Assembly (NCBI GenBank): GCA_024235415.1
Contig: JACKML010000002.1
Coordinates: 62,001 to 126,000 of the forward strand
Source: Chromatiaceae bacterium
Lineage (GTDB): Bacteria > Pseudomonadota > Gammaproteobacteria > Chromatiales > Chromatiaceae
Direction of reading: 5' to 3'
Length of the DNA: 64,000 bases
In this document: positions 43,241 to 51,969 of the stretch, one piece after another
Layout of the letters: every line of letters starts with the position of its first letter
Numbering within the stretch: the first letter of the stretch is position 1
The notes under the pieces: model-generated
Told to the model about the DNA's origin: nothing
Databases searched by the model: none
What the model saw: only the letters and a program-made list of their open reading frames with translations
Made by a program: the position numbers and the translations under genes

Positions 43241-43269
43241 TTGCCTGATGGCGTAGTTTTTCATACAAT
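43241..43269 (+). promoter_or_regulatory. Sigma-70 promoter for yceD-rpmF-plsX
   Basis: A -35-like TTGCCT at 43241-43246 and a -10 box TACAAT at 43264-43269 are 17 bases apart, 9 bases before the yceD start codon. Position and spacing fit a housekeeping promoter, although the start codon is then very close to the transcript start. Confidence 0.4.
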
Positions 43270-43278
43270 TCCGCGCTT

Positions 43279-43821
43279 ATGTTGTCGCTGCTGCCCGACT
43301 TCGCCGATCCGGTGCGCCTGTGTGCGCTGGGCAAGGTCTATGACGGCAAGGTGCCACTGGCAGAGTTGCCACGTCTTGCGCCGCTTTTGACTTCCACGGA
43401 AGGCGAGGCGGCGTTTGTCTTGGCGTTCGAGCTGGATGCGGATCGTCGGCCGGTTGTCATGGTTAAGGTAAAAGCCAATCTGGCGCTGCAGTGTCAGCGT
43501 TGTCTTGGCACCCTTCGCCAGGCGGTTGACGTCGAGTCCAGGCTCGCGGTCGTTGCGGGTCCGGATGAGGCCGAGCGTCTGCCGGATGATGTCGACCCCC
43601 TGCTGGTAAGCGAAGGTCGGCTGGAGCTGCGATCGCTGATTGAGGATGAACTGATTCTGGCCGTACCGGCTGCTCCGACACACCGTCCTGCAGACTGCGC
43701 GGTAAGCCTGCCGAAAGTTAACCGGGCAGGTCCGGCGGAAGACCCTTCCGCCAGCGACGAAGCAGTGCATCCTTTTGCGGCCCTGGCGAATTGGAAAAGC
43801 GACAGTAAGAATCAAGACTGA
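43279..43821 (+). CDS. yceD: YceD family protein (23S rRNA accumulation protein)
   Basis: A 180-residue DUF177 protein. The pair of Cys in QCQRCLGTL and the later DPLLVSEGRLELRSLIEDEL segment are family signatures; E. coli YceD is needed for normal 23S rRNA levels. It stands directly before rpmF, as in nearly all proteobacteria, with the promoter at 43241-43269 in front. Confidence 0.9.
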   Translation: MLSLLPDFADPVRLCALGKVYDGKVPLAELPRLAPLLTSTEGEAAFVLAFELDADRRPVVMVKVKANLALQCQRCLGTLRQAVDVESRLAVVAGPDEAERLPDDVDPLLVSEGRLELRSLIEDELILAVPAAPTHRPADCAVSLPKVNRAGPAEDPSASDEAVHPFAALANWKSDSKNQD

Positions 43822-43841
43822 TTGTCTTTAAGGAGACGAAC

Positions 43842-44012
43842 ATGGCGGTCCAGCAGAACCGAAAAACCCCCTCCAAGCGTGGCATGCGTCGTTCACACGA
43901 TGCACTGAAGCCGGAATCGCTTTCAATTGATCCGACATCGGGTGAGACGCACCTGCGTCACAACGTGAGCCCCGATGGTTTTTACCGCGGTCGCAAAGTC
44001 GTCGACAAGTGA
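43842..44012 (+). CDS. rpmF: 50S ribosomal protein L32
   Basis: A 56-residue L32 with the typical start MAVQQNRKTPSKRGMRRS and the end GFYRGRKVV. AAGGAG lies 7 bases before the ATG. It is a component of the large ribosomal subunit and is co-transcribed with yceD upstream and plsX downstream. No zinc-binding Cys set is present, which is the norm for many gammaproteobacterial L32 proteins. Confidence 0.97.
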   Translation: MAVQQNRKTPSKRGMRRSHDALKPESLSIDPTSGETHLRHNVSPDGFYRGRKVVDK

Positions 44013-44067
44013 TCGACGAAGGTCGTCGTTGGCGACCTTGGCAAACCGGTAACCAGCGAGGACCTGC

Positions 44068-45093
44068 GTGAGTCAGTCGATCACTATTGCGCTCGATGCA
44101 ATGGGTGGAGATCACGGCGCACGCGTGGTCGTGCCTGCGGCGTTGGATTACCTTCGCACAGACCGCGAATGCCGGCTGATCCTTGTTGGCCGGGAAGAGG
44201 TGATACGCCAGCATCTGCCCGACGGTCCTTTGCCGGACCGTTTGAGCCTCCACCCTGCATCGCAGGAAGTCGCGATGGATGAACTTCCATCGCGCGCGCT
44301 GCGTGGCAAGAAGGACTCGTCGATGCGGGTCGCCATCGATCTTGTGAAGCAAGGCCGAGCAGCGGCGTGCGTCAGCGCCGGAAACACCGGGGCCCTGATG
44401 GCGACTGCGCGCTTCGTCCTCAAGACCCTGCCACATATCGACCGGCCGGCGATCATCAGCGCGTTGCCTGCCGTCAATGGCCGTACCTGGGTGCTTGATC
44501 TGGGTGCCAATGTAGACTGCGAGGCCGAACACCTGTTTCAGTTTGCCGTGATGGGTTCTGAACTCGTTTCGGCGCTGGAAGGCATCGCGCGACCGACAGT
44601 CGGGTTGCTCAACATCGGTCAGGAAGAGATCAAAGGCAATGAGCAGGTGAAAGAAGCGCACGAACTGCTCAATGCCAGTGAACTCAACTATGTTGGTTAC
44701 GTGGAAGGCGATGACATCTACCTGCGTGACGGACTCGACATCGTTGTAACCGATGGTTTCGTCGGCAATGTGGCGTTGAAGAACACCGAGGGCGTCGCAA
44801 AACTGATCGGGCACTTCATGAAGGTCGAGTTCAAGCGCAGTTTTCTCACCAAGCTGTCAGGCCTCGTTGCCCTGCCTGTGCTGCGTGCGCTGCGCCGCCG
44901 CATCGATCCGCGTCGCTACAACGGTGCCAGCTTGCTTGGCCTGCGGGGCATCGTCGTCAAGAGCCATGGCGGCGCTGATGTACTCGCGTTTGAGAACGCG
45001 ATTGCAATAGCGAAAAAGGAGATCCTTGCCGACGTGGCGCACAGGATCGAGCAGCGCGTCGGCCAGCAACTCGATGTGTCCGCAAGCGCATGA
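44068..45093 (+). CDS. plsX: Phosphate acyltransferase PlsX
   Basis: A 341-residue enzyme that turns acyl-ACP into acyl-phosphate for phospholipid synthesis. Family signatures are ALDAMGGDHG at the start, SAGNTGALMA and NIGQEEIKG. The start is a GTG at 44068. It lies between rpmF and fabH and overlaps fabH by 4 bases. Confidence 0.96.
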   Translation: MSQSITIALDAMGGDHGARVVVPAALDYLRTDRECRLILVGREEVIRQHLPDGPLPDRLSLHPASQEVAMDELPSRALRGKKDSSMRVAIDLVKQGRAAACVSAGNTGALMATARFVLKTLPHIDRPAIISALPAVNGRTWVLDLGANVDCEAEHLFQFAVMGSELVSALEGIARPTVGLLNIGQEEIKGNEQVKEAHELLNASELNYVGYVEGDDIYLRDGLDIVVTDGFVGNVALKNTEGVAKLIGHFMKVEFKRSFLTKLSGLVALPVLRALRRRIDPRRYNGASLLGLRGIVVKSHGGADVLAFENAIAIAKKEILADVAHRIEQRVGQQLDVSASA

Positions 45094-46067
45094 AAGGGTT
45101 TGCACGCATTACCGGGACGGGCAGTTACCTGCCGGACAAGGTGCTCACCAACAAGGATCTGGAGGCGATGGTCGAGACCACCGACCAATGGATCCGCGAG
45201 CGCACGGGCATTGTAAAGAGACATATTGCGGTCGATGGACAGACAACCTGCGATCTCGCCGAGCAGGCCGCGCGACGGGCGATAGAGGCGGCGGGAAGGA
45301 CACCCCAGGATATCGACCTGATCGTCCTGGCGACGACGACGCCAGACAAGATATTTCCCAGCACTGCATGCCTGCTGCAGCAGCGTCTGGACATTCACGG
45401 CTGTGCCGCTTTTGACGTGCAGGCCGTGTGCACCGGGTTTATCTATGCGCTGGCTGTAGCCGAGAAATTCGTCAAGACCGGCGCGGCGAAATGCGCGTTG
45501 GTCATCGGCGCGGAGACTTTTTCCAGGGTTATCGACTGGACCGACCGCGGCACCTGTGTGCTGTTTGGTGACGGTGCTGGCGCCGTGGTACTCGAGGCCT
45601 CGGACAGCCCCGGCATACTGTCCACCCATCTGCATGCCGACGGCGCCTACGAAACGCTCCTGCATACGCCCGGCGGGGTTTCCCGCGGCTACGATATTCA
45701 GGATGCCGGTGGTGATCCGCGCTTCACGCAGATGAAAGGCAATGAAGTCTTCAAGATGGCGGTCAACACGCTTGGACGTATCGTCGACGAGACCCTGCAG
45801 GCCAACGACATGAAGAAATCAGATGTCGACTGGCTGGTCCCGCATCAGGCGAATATCCGCATCATCAACGCAACCGCGCGTAAGCTGAGTATGTCGATGG
45901 ACAAGGTGGTGGTGACGGTTGACCAGCATGGCAACACTTCGGCAGCCTCGGTGCCTCTTGCACTCGATACTGCCGTGAGGGATGGGCGCATCCAGCCGGG
46001 TGAGGTATTGCTGCTCGAGGCATTTGGCGGCGGCTTCACATGGGGCTCGGTGCTCCTGAAATTCTGA
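45090..46067 (+). CDS. fabH: 3-oxoacyl-ACP synthase III
   Basis: A 325-residue ketoacyl synthase that starts fatty acid chains from acetyl-CoA and malonyl-ACP. Cys114 in VCTGF, His252 in VPHQANIRI and a later Asn in HGNTS complete the catalytic triad. The ATG overlaps the plsX stop. It is the first of the fab genes in this cluster. Confidence 0.97.
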   Translation: MKGFARITGTGSYLPDKVLTNKDLEAMVETTDQWIRERTGIVKRHIAVDGQTTCDLAEQAARRAIEAAGRTPQDIDLIVLATTTPDKIFPSTACLLQQRLDIHGCAAFDVQAVCTGFIYALAVAEKFVKTGAAKCALVIGAETFSRVIDWTDRGTCVLFGDGAGAVVLEASDSPGILSTHLHADGAYETLLHTPGGVSRGYDIQDAGGDPRFTQMKGNEVFKMAVNTLGRIVDETLQANDMKKSDVDWLVPHQANIRIINATARKLSMSMDKVVVTVDQHGNTSAASVPLALDTAVRDGRIQPGEVLLLEAFGGGFTWGSVLLKF

Positions 46068-46078
46068 TTGGAAACTCG

Positions 46079-47020
46079 ATGAGCAAGAGAATCGCGGTTA
46101 CGTTTCCGGGGCAGGGCTCGCAATCGGTCGGCATGCTTGCGGAACTGGCGACAGCTTTCCCGGTTGTCCGGCAGACTTTCGAAGAGGGCTCACAGGCCCT
46201 TGGCGTCGACCTGTGGGCACTCAGCCAGCATGGCCCGAAAGAACAGCTCGACGAGACGCAGAACACCCAGCCCGCAATGCTCTGCGCCGGCATGTCGGTG
46301 ATGCGTGTAATGGACCAGCAGATGGGGCAGTCGCCGCTGGTGCTCGCCGGCCACAGCCTCGGTGAGTACACGGCGCTCGTGGCAGCCGGTGTCATCGAAC
46401 TGGCCGATGCCGTGCGTCTGGTCTCGATGCGTGGCCGCTTTATGCAGGAGGCCGTGCCGGCCGGCACCGGCGCGATGGCGGCGATCCTCGGCCTGGACGA
46501 CGATCAGGTGCGTGAGGTCTGTGTTGCGGGCGCGCAGGGTCAGGTCGCCGAGGCGGTCAATTTCAATTCCCCGGGACAGGTGGTTGTTGCCGGCGATGCC
46601 GAGGCGATCAAGCGCGTGGCCGAGCTGGCCAAGGCGGCCGGTGCCAAACGTGCGTTGCTGCTGGATGTCAGTGTCCCTTCTCACTGCGCATTGATGAGGC
46701 CGGCGGCCGAGCGCCTGGCCGAAGCGATGCACGCGATTGCGTTCATGTCTCCTCGATTGCCGGTGTTGCACAACGTCAGCGTAAGCGAGGCGAATGACCC
46801 GGCAGCGATACAGCAGCTGTTGGTCGAACAGCTGTTCAGTCCTGTGCGCTGGGTAGAGACGGTCCGCGCGATTGCGGGCCGAGGCGCCGAGGTGATCCTG
46901 GAAGCCGGTCCGGGCAAGGTTCTTACCGGTCTGGTAAAGCGCATCGACAAGTCATTGGCCGCACTGCCGGTGTTCGATCCGGCCAGTCTGGAAACTGCAA
47001 TGGAGTCAATCAATGCTTGA
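46079..47020 (+). CDS. fabD: Malonyl-CoA-ACP transacylase
   Basis: A 313-residue enzyme that loads malonyl onto ACP. FPGQGSQSVGM is the N-terminal motif, the nucleophile serine lies in GHSLGEYTA and a histidine in SVPSHCALM. The ATG at 46079 is chosen because it yields the standard N-terminus and lies 11 bases after fabH. It overlaps fabG by 8 bases. Confidence 0.97.
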   Translation: MSKRIAVTFPGQGSQSVGMLAELATAFPVVRQTFEEGSQALGVDLWALSQHGPKEQLDETQNTQPAMLCAGMSVMRVMDQQMGQSPLVLAGHSLGEYTALVAAGVIELADAVRLVSMRGRFMQEAVPAGTGAMAAILGLDDDQVREVCVAGAQGQVAEAVNFNSPGQVVVAGDAEAIKRVAELAKAAGAKRALLLDVSVPSHCALMRPAAERLAEAMHAIAFMSPRLPVLHNVSVSEANDPAAIQQLLVEQLFSPVRWVETVRAIAGRGAEVILEAGPGKVLTGLVKRIDKSLAALPVFDPASLETAMESINA

Positions 47021-47753
47021 AGGAAAGGTTGCACTGGTCACCGGCGCCAGCCGCGGTATTGGCAAAGCGATTGCAGAAGCGCTTGGTGAACAAGGAGCCA
47101 CGGTGATTGGCACCGCCACCACCGAGGGTGGCGCCGAGGCGATCACGCAGCGCTTTGCGGAAGCGGGCATCAAGGGGCAGGGGATGCGGCTCGATGTCGG
47201 CGACGAAAGTTCTGTCGATGCGGTGATGAAGGATATCGGTGACAGATTCGGGGCGGTTGCCGTGCTGGTCAACAACGCCGGCATTACCCGCGACAACCTG
47301 CTGATGCGAATGAAATCCGAAGAATGGGACAGCGTGGTCAACACCAACCTCACTTCGGTGTATCGCATGACCAAAGCGTGCCTGCGCGCGATGATGAAGG
47401 CCAAGACGGGCCGCATCATCAATATCGCCTCCGTAGTCGGTGCCAGCGGCAACGCCGGGCAGACCAACTACTCGGCGGCCAAGGCGGGGATGTTCGGTTT
47501 CACCAAGTCACTGGCGCAGGAAGTCGGCTCCCGCGGGATCACCGTCAACGCCGTCGCACCTGGTTTCATTGACACCGATATGACCCGCGAATTGCCGGAT
47601 GCGCAGCGTGATGCGCTGCTCAGCAGTATCCCACTGGGGCGCTTGGGTAAACCGGAAGAAATCGCCTCCGTGGTCGTTTTTCTTGCATCAGAGGCCGCGG
47701 CATATGTCACCGGCGAGACGATCCACGTGAATGGCGGCATGTATATGGCCTGA
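47013..47753 (+). CDS. fabG: 3-oxoacyl-ACP reductase
   Basis: A 246-residue short-chain dehydrogenase that reduces 3-oxoacyl-ACP with NADPH. The nucleotide loop TGASRGIGKA, the NNAGITRD motif, and the Ser, Tyr and Lys of the active site in ASGNAGQTNYSAAKAG are all present. It overlaps fabD and is followed by a 142-base gap with the acpP promoter. Confidence 0.97.
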   Translation: MLEGKVALVTGASRGIGKAIAEALGEQGATVIGTATTEGGAEAITQRFAEAGIKGQGMRLDVGDESSVDAVMKDIGDRFGAVAVLVNNAGITRDNLLMRMKSEEWDSVVNTNLTSVYRMTKACLRAMMKAKTGRIINIASVVGASGNAGQTNYSAAKAGMFGFTKSLAQEVGSRGITVNAVAPGFIDTDMTRELPDAQRDALLSSIPLGRLGKPEEIASVVVFLASEAAAYVTGETIHVNGGMYMA

Positions 47754-47815
47754 TATCTGTGATATCGGGCTTCTTGTCGGTGTTTTAGAGAGTACTGAAA
47801 TTGCGTCATGCGGCT

Positions 47816-47843
47816 TTGAAGCCGAGGGCAAACTGAATACAAT
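47816..47843 (+). promoter_or_regulatory. acpP promoter
   Basis: TTGAAG at 47816-47821 and TACAAT at 47838-47843 are separated by 16 bases and lie 52 bases before the acpP ATG. ACP is one of the most abundant proteins, and separate transcription is expected. A good ribosome-binding site (GGAGG at about 47880) precedes the gene. Confidence 0.5.
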
Positions 47844-47895
47844 ACGGCGGCACTGCGTGGCGCCTTGATCACGCATCTCTGGAGGAATTGTCAGA

Positions 47896-48129
47896 ATGAG
47901 CTCTATCGAAGAACGCGTAAAGAAGATCGTCATCGAGCAGCTGGGAGTCAAAGAAGAAGAAGTGGTACCTTCTGCATCTTTCGTCGATGATCTCGGCGCC
48001 GACTCGCTCGATACGGTCGAATTGGTCATGGCCCTTGAAGAGGAATTCGAGACCGAAATTCCTGACGAAGAGGCTGAAAAGATCACGACTGTGCAGCAGG
48101 CGATCGACTACGTCACCGCTCACAGCTGA
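47896..48129 (+). CDS. acpP: Acyl carrier protein
   Basis: A 77-residue ACP with the phosphopantetheine serine at Ser37 in GADSLDTVE and the acidic helix II. It carries the growing acyl chain as a thioester. It has its own promoter and a GGAGG ribosome-binding site. It stands between fabG and fabF. Confidence 0.98.
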   Translation: MSSIEERVKKIVIEQLGVKEEEVVPSASFVDDLGADSLDTVELVMALEEEFETEIPDEEAEKITTVQQAIDYVTAHS

Positions 48130-48226
48130 TCTAGCTCTCGATGTTCGATATCCGGCCGTAGGTTCCGTGATGCGGGGCCACGGCCGTTTGGTTTGACATA
48201 TAGCCTGTGCAAAGGGGTTTTCCCAG

Positions 48227-49471
48227 ATGTCAGAGAGAAGGGTTGTCGTAACAGGTCTTGGCCTGATCGCGCCAGTTGGACTGGATGTAGCCAGCGGCTG
48301 GGAAAACATTGTTGCCGGGAAAAGTGGTATTCAGCCGATCACGCATTTCGAGATCGCGCCTTTCAGTGTGCGCTTTGGCGGGCCGATTTACGGTTTCGAC
48401 GTGGAGCAATACATCCCGAAAAAAGAAGCCCGCAAGATGGATGCATTTATCCATTACGGGATTGCCGCCGGCGCCCAGGCGCTCAAAGACAGCGGAATAG
48501 AGATCACCGAACAGAACGCCAAACGCATCGGTGTCGCGATCGGTTCCGGAATCGGTGGGGTGACGGGCATCGAGAATGGTTACGGCGCGTACCTGGGCGG
48601 CGGGCCGCGCAAGATTTCACCGTTCTTCGTTCCGGCAAATATCATCAACATGGTAGCCGGCAACCTGTCCATCATGTACGGATTGAAGGGCCCGAACATC
48701 TCGATCGTATCGGCGTGCAGCACCGGCGCCCACAATATCGGCGATGCCATGCGCATGATTCAGTACGGCACCGTCGATATGATGGTTGCCGGCGGTGCAG
48801 AGATGGCGACATCGCCGACTGGGCTTGGCGGTTTTGCCGCGGCGCGTGCCCTGTCGACACGTAACGATGACCCACAGGCCGCCAGCCGGCCATGGGACCG
48901 GGACCGTGACGGCTTCGTGCTGAGTGATGGTGCCGGTGTGCTGATGCTCGAGGAACTGGAACACGCGAAGGCCCGTGGCGCACGAATCTATGCGGAACTG
49001 GCCGGTTCGGCGATGAACTCCGATGCGTACCATATGACATCGCCGTCGCCCAACGGCGAGGGTGCTGCAGATTGCATGCGTCTGGCCATGGCTGATGCCG
49101 GCCTGAACATGGATCAGGTGGACTACATCAACGCACATGGCACGTCGACGCCGGCCGGTGATGTGGCAGAGACCATGGCGGTGAAAGCGGCCTTTGGCGA
49201 CCACGCCTACAAACTGGCCGTGAGTTCAACCAAATCGATGACCGGCCACATGTTGGGTGCCGCCGGCGGCGCGGAGGCCTTGTTTACCGTGTTGGCGATC
49301 CGCGACCAGGTCATGCCACCAACTATCAACCTCGACAATCCCGATGAGCAGTGCGACCTGGACTATGTGCCGCACAGCGCACGCGAGGCAAAGATCGACA
49401 TCGCCATCTCCAACTCTTTCGGGTTTGGCGGGACAAACGGCACCCTGGTCTTCCGTCGCTTCACCGGATAA
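48227..49471 (+). CDS. fabF: 3-oxoacyl-ACP synthase II
   Basis: A 414-residue condensing enzyme for chain elongation. The nucleophile is Cys164 in SACSTGAHN, and the two active histidines lie in NAHGTSTPAGD and in the later KSMTGHMLGA region. It is preceded by 97 bases after acpP and by CAGATGTC; a good ribosome-binding site is not obvious, which may suggest a leader effect. Confidence 0.97.
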   Translation: MSERRVVVTGLGLIAPVGLDVASGWENIVAGKSGIQPITHFEIAPFSVRFGGPIYGFDVEQYIPKKEARKMDAFIHYGIAAGAQALKDSGIEITEQNAKRIGVAIGSGIGGVTGIENGYGAYLGGGPRKISPFFVPANIINMVAGNLSIMYGLKGPNISIVSACSTGAHNIGDAMRMIQYGTVDMMVAGGAEMATSPTGLGGFAAARALSTRNDDPQAASRPWDRDRDGFVLSDGAGVLMLEELEHAKARGARIYAELAGSAMNSDAYHMTSPSPNGEGAADCMRLAMADAGLNMDQVDYINAHGTSTPAGDVAETMAVKAAFGDHAYKLAVSSTKSMTGHMLGAAGGAEALFTVLAIRDQVMPPTINLDNPDEQCDLDYVPHSAREAKIDIAISNSFGFGGTNGTLVFRRFTG

Positions 49472-49502
49472 GTCGACCCGGACCGGGTGGGTCGCCGCCG
49501 CT

Positions 49503-50342
49503 ATGCACCAGGATGCCCTGATCGACGGCATTGCGGCGGACGACAGCTGGCTTAATGAGCGTGCGTTTCAGTTCGGTGATGGCCTTTTCGAGACCATCGC
49601 CATCGTCGATGGTGTCCCTTGCCTGTGGGATGCCCACATGGCTCGACTGTCCGATGGTTGCCGGCGCCTTCAGTTGCCGATTCCCGATCAGTATTTGCTG
49701 CATGACGAGTCCCTGCGACTGGCTGCCGGACGCGCACGGGCGGTGCTGAAAATCTTCTGGACCGCAGGCCGTTCCGAACGCGGTTACCGCCGTCCATCCG
49801 ACGTGCAGCCGCGTCGCATGTTGCGCGTTTCTCAATGGAATCACCCGGTTCGGCCCGCGTTCTGGTCAGTCCGCCTATGCCGGCATCGTCTTGGCGAGAA
49901 TCCGTCATTGGCCGGGATCAAACACCTGAATCGCCTCGATCAGGTGCTGGCGCGTGCAGAGTGGGATGACGCTGCATTCGAGGAAGGACTGATGCTTGGC
50001 CAGGATGGTCGCGTGGTCTGCGGCACCATGTGCAACCTGTTCCTGCAGGCGGGCGACCGGTTGTTGACTCCTTGCGTACGGCGCGCCGGCATCGCCGGCG
50101 TGGTGCGCGGCCTGGCTCTGCAAATAGCGTCGGACAGCGGCCAGGTTCTGGAAGAGGACGACGTGGCCATCGACGCTGTCCATGCCGCCGATGCCGTATA
50201 TCTTTCGAACTCGCTGATCGGTGTGGTCCGGGTGGGTCGCTTCGAGGACAAGGTCTTCAATCTTGATGTCGTCGAACATCCACTGATGACCGAGACCCGT
50301 CGCCGGTGTCACAGGCCGGCCATCCGGGGGGACCGGTGCTAG
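49503..50342 (+). CDS. pabC: Aminodeoxychorismate lyase
   Basis: A 279-residue PLP enzyme of fold type IV that releases pyruvate from aminodeoxychorismate to form p-aminobenzoate for folate. FQFGDGLFETI and the lysine in IKHLNRLDQVL (Schiff base) are family signatures, and EGLMLGQDGRVVCGTMCNLF is the C-terminal core. The ATG at 49503 gives the usual N-terminus. It overlaps mltG at its end. Confidence 0.93.
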   Translation: MHQDALIDGIAADDSWLNERAFQFGDGLFETIAIVDGVPCLWDAHMARLSDGCRRLQLPIPDQYLLHDESLRLAAGRARAVLKIFWTAGRSERGYRRPSDVQPRRMLRVSQWNHPVRPAFWSVRLCRHRLGENPSLAGIKHLNRLDQVLARAEWDDAAFEEGLMLGQDGRVVCGTMCNLFLQAGDRLLTPCVRRAGIAGVVRGLALQIASDSGQVLEEDDVAIDAVHAADAVYLSNSLIGVVRVGRFEDKVFNLDVVEHPLMTETRRRCHRPAIRGDRC

Positions 50343-51334
50343 GCAGGCTGATCGGCGCCCTGCTACTCGTTGGCAGCCTGCTGGCGGGCTGGTTGTGGAT
50401 GGAATTCGAAGAGTTCCGCAATGCTCCGCTGAGGGTTGCCGAAGGCAGCATCATCTACGCGGTACCCAAGGGGGCAACGCTGGCCCTGGTGGCGTCTGAT
50501 CTGCAGGAGGCGGGGATAATCAGCAATGCCCGCTACCTGCGTTGGTACGGCCGCTACACCGGGCAGGCCACACAGCTTCGCGCGGGGGAATACCGCCTGA
50601 CCGACGGGATGAACGCAGATGCGCTGCTGGCGCTGCTGGTGTCCGGAAAGTCCGTTACCTACAGCCTGACGCTGCTCGAGGGATGGACGATCGGGCAGGT
50701 AAGGGCCGCCTTGGCTGGTCACGATGTACTGGTCCAGACGCTGCAGGATGTCGACAACGAGCAACTGATGGCCCGTCTCGGGCTTCCCGGGGAACACCCG
50801 GAGGGGCGGTTCTTTCCCGACACCTACCAGTTCACGCGCGGCATGACCGACCTGGAGTTCCTGCAGCGGGCATTACGGACAATGGACGCCGAGCTGGCGA
50901 CGGCGTGGGCCAACAAGGCTGCCGATGTGCCATTGGCATCGCCTTACGAGGCACTTATCCTGGCGTCGATCGTCGAAAAGGAGACCGGGCAGGCCAGCGA
51001 GCGCGGGCAGATCGCCGGCGTGTTCGCCCGGCGGCTGCAAAAAGGAATGAAGCTGCAGACCGACCCGACGGTGATTTACGGTATGGGTGAGAACTTCGAC
51101 GGCAACCTCCGGCGCAAGGATTTGCAGGAAGACACGCCGTACAACACCTACGTCCATTCCGGGCTGCCGCCGACACCGATATGCATGCCGGGACGCGGTG
51201 CCCTGCAGGCGGCGGTCGCGCCGGAATCAGGCAAGACCCTGTACTTCGTGGCGAAGGGTGACGGCTTCCATGCGTTTTCCACCACCTTGTCGGAGCACAA
51301 TGCGGCGGTCCGGAAGTATCAGCTCAGACAATGA
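50336..51334 (+). CDS. mltG: Endolytic murein transglycosylase MltG (YceG)
   Basis: A 332-residue membrane-anchored enzyme that cuts nascent glycan strands and so limits chain length. One N-terminal span (LIGALLLVGSLLAGWLWM), a LysM-like region (YAVPKGATLALVASDL) and the YceG domain with EKETGQASERGQIAGVFARR are seen; the catalytic glutamate is in the IVEKETG segment. GTG 50336 is preferred because GGGGGGA precedes it; GTG 50306 would be an alternative. It overlaps pabC by 7 bases and tmk by 4. Confidence 0.93.
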   Translation: MLGRLIGALLLVGSLLAGWLWMEFEEFRNAPLRVAEGSIIYAVPKGATLALVASDLQEAGIISNARYLRWYGRYTGQATQLRAGEYRLTDGMNADALLALLVSGKSVTYSLTLLEGWTIGQVRAALAGHDVLVQTLQDVDNEQLMARLGLPGEHPEGRFFPDTYQFTRGMTDLEFLQRALRTMDAELATAWANKAADVPLASPYEALILASIVEKETGQASERGQIAGVFARRLQKGMKLQTDPTVIYGMGENFDGNLRRKDLQEDTPYNTYVHSGLPPTPICMPGRGALQAAVAPESGKTLYFVAKGDGFHAFSTTLSEHNAAVRKYQLRQ

Positions 51335-51969
51335 CCATCCCACGCTTTATCACTGTTGAAGGCATCGAAGGTGCCGGCAAGACCAGCTGCATGGATCTGC
51401 TCGAAAGGCGTATCCGCGAACGTGGTCACCAGGTATTGGTGACGCGGGAACCGGGTGGGACCCCGATGGGCGAGGATCTGCGACAGCTGCTGCTTGGGCA
51501 TCGCCATGACGGCATGGCCGACGATACCGAGCTGCTCTTGATGTTCGCCGCACGTGCCGAACACCTGCACGCAAAGATCGAACCCGCGCTGGCGGGCGGT
51601 TCCTGGGTCCTGTGTGACCGGTTTACCGATGCCACCTACGCCTATCAGGGGTACGGCAGGGGTATCGATCTGCAGCGGATCGCGACACTCGAGACCTGGG
51701 TGCAGGGTAAACGCCGGCCGGACCTGACGCTGCTGCTGGACCTCCCGGTCGAGGTCGGGCTCGAGCGCGCCGGCAGGCGATCGACGCCGGACCGCTTCGA
51801 GAGCCAGGCCCTGGCCTTTTTCGAGCGCGTCCGCCGGGGCTATCTCGGTCTTGCGGCAGCCTCGCCGGGGCGTTTTCGCGTCGTCGATGCCGGGCAATCC
51901 CTTGATAAGGTTTCGCAACAGGTGACAGCCGCCATCGATGCGTTCCTCGACCAGGCGGATTCCCGATGA
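51331..51969 (+). CDS. tmk: Thymidylate kinase
   Basis: A 212-residue kinase that forms dTDP from dTMP. Its P-loop EGIEGAGKTS, the DR(F/Y) region CDRFTDATYAYQGYGRG and the LID region with RRSTPDRFESQ are visible. The ATG overlaps the mltG stop by 4 bases and it overlaps holB by 4 bases. Confidence 0.97.
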   Translation: MTIPRFITVEGIEGAGKTSCMDLLERRIRERGHQVLVTREPGGTPMGEDLRQLLLGHRHDGMADDTELLLMFAARAEHLHAKIEPALAGGSWVLCDRFTDATYAYQGYGRGIDLQRIATLETWVQGKRRPDLTLLLDLPVEVGLERAGRRSTPDRFESQALAFFERVRRGYLGLAAASPGRFRVVDAGQSLDKVSQQVTAAIDAFLDQADSR

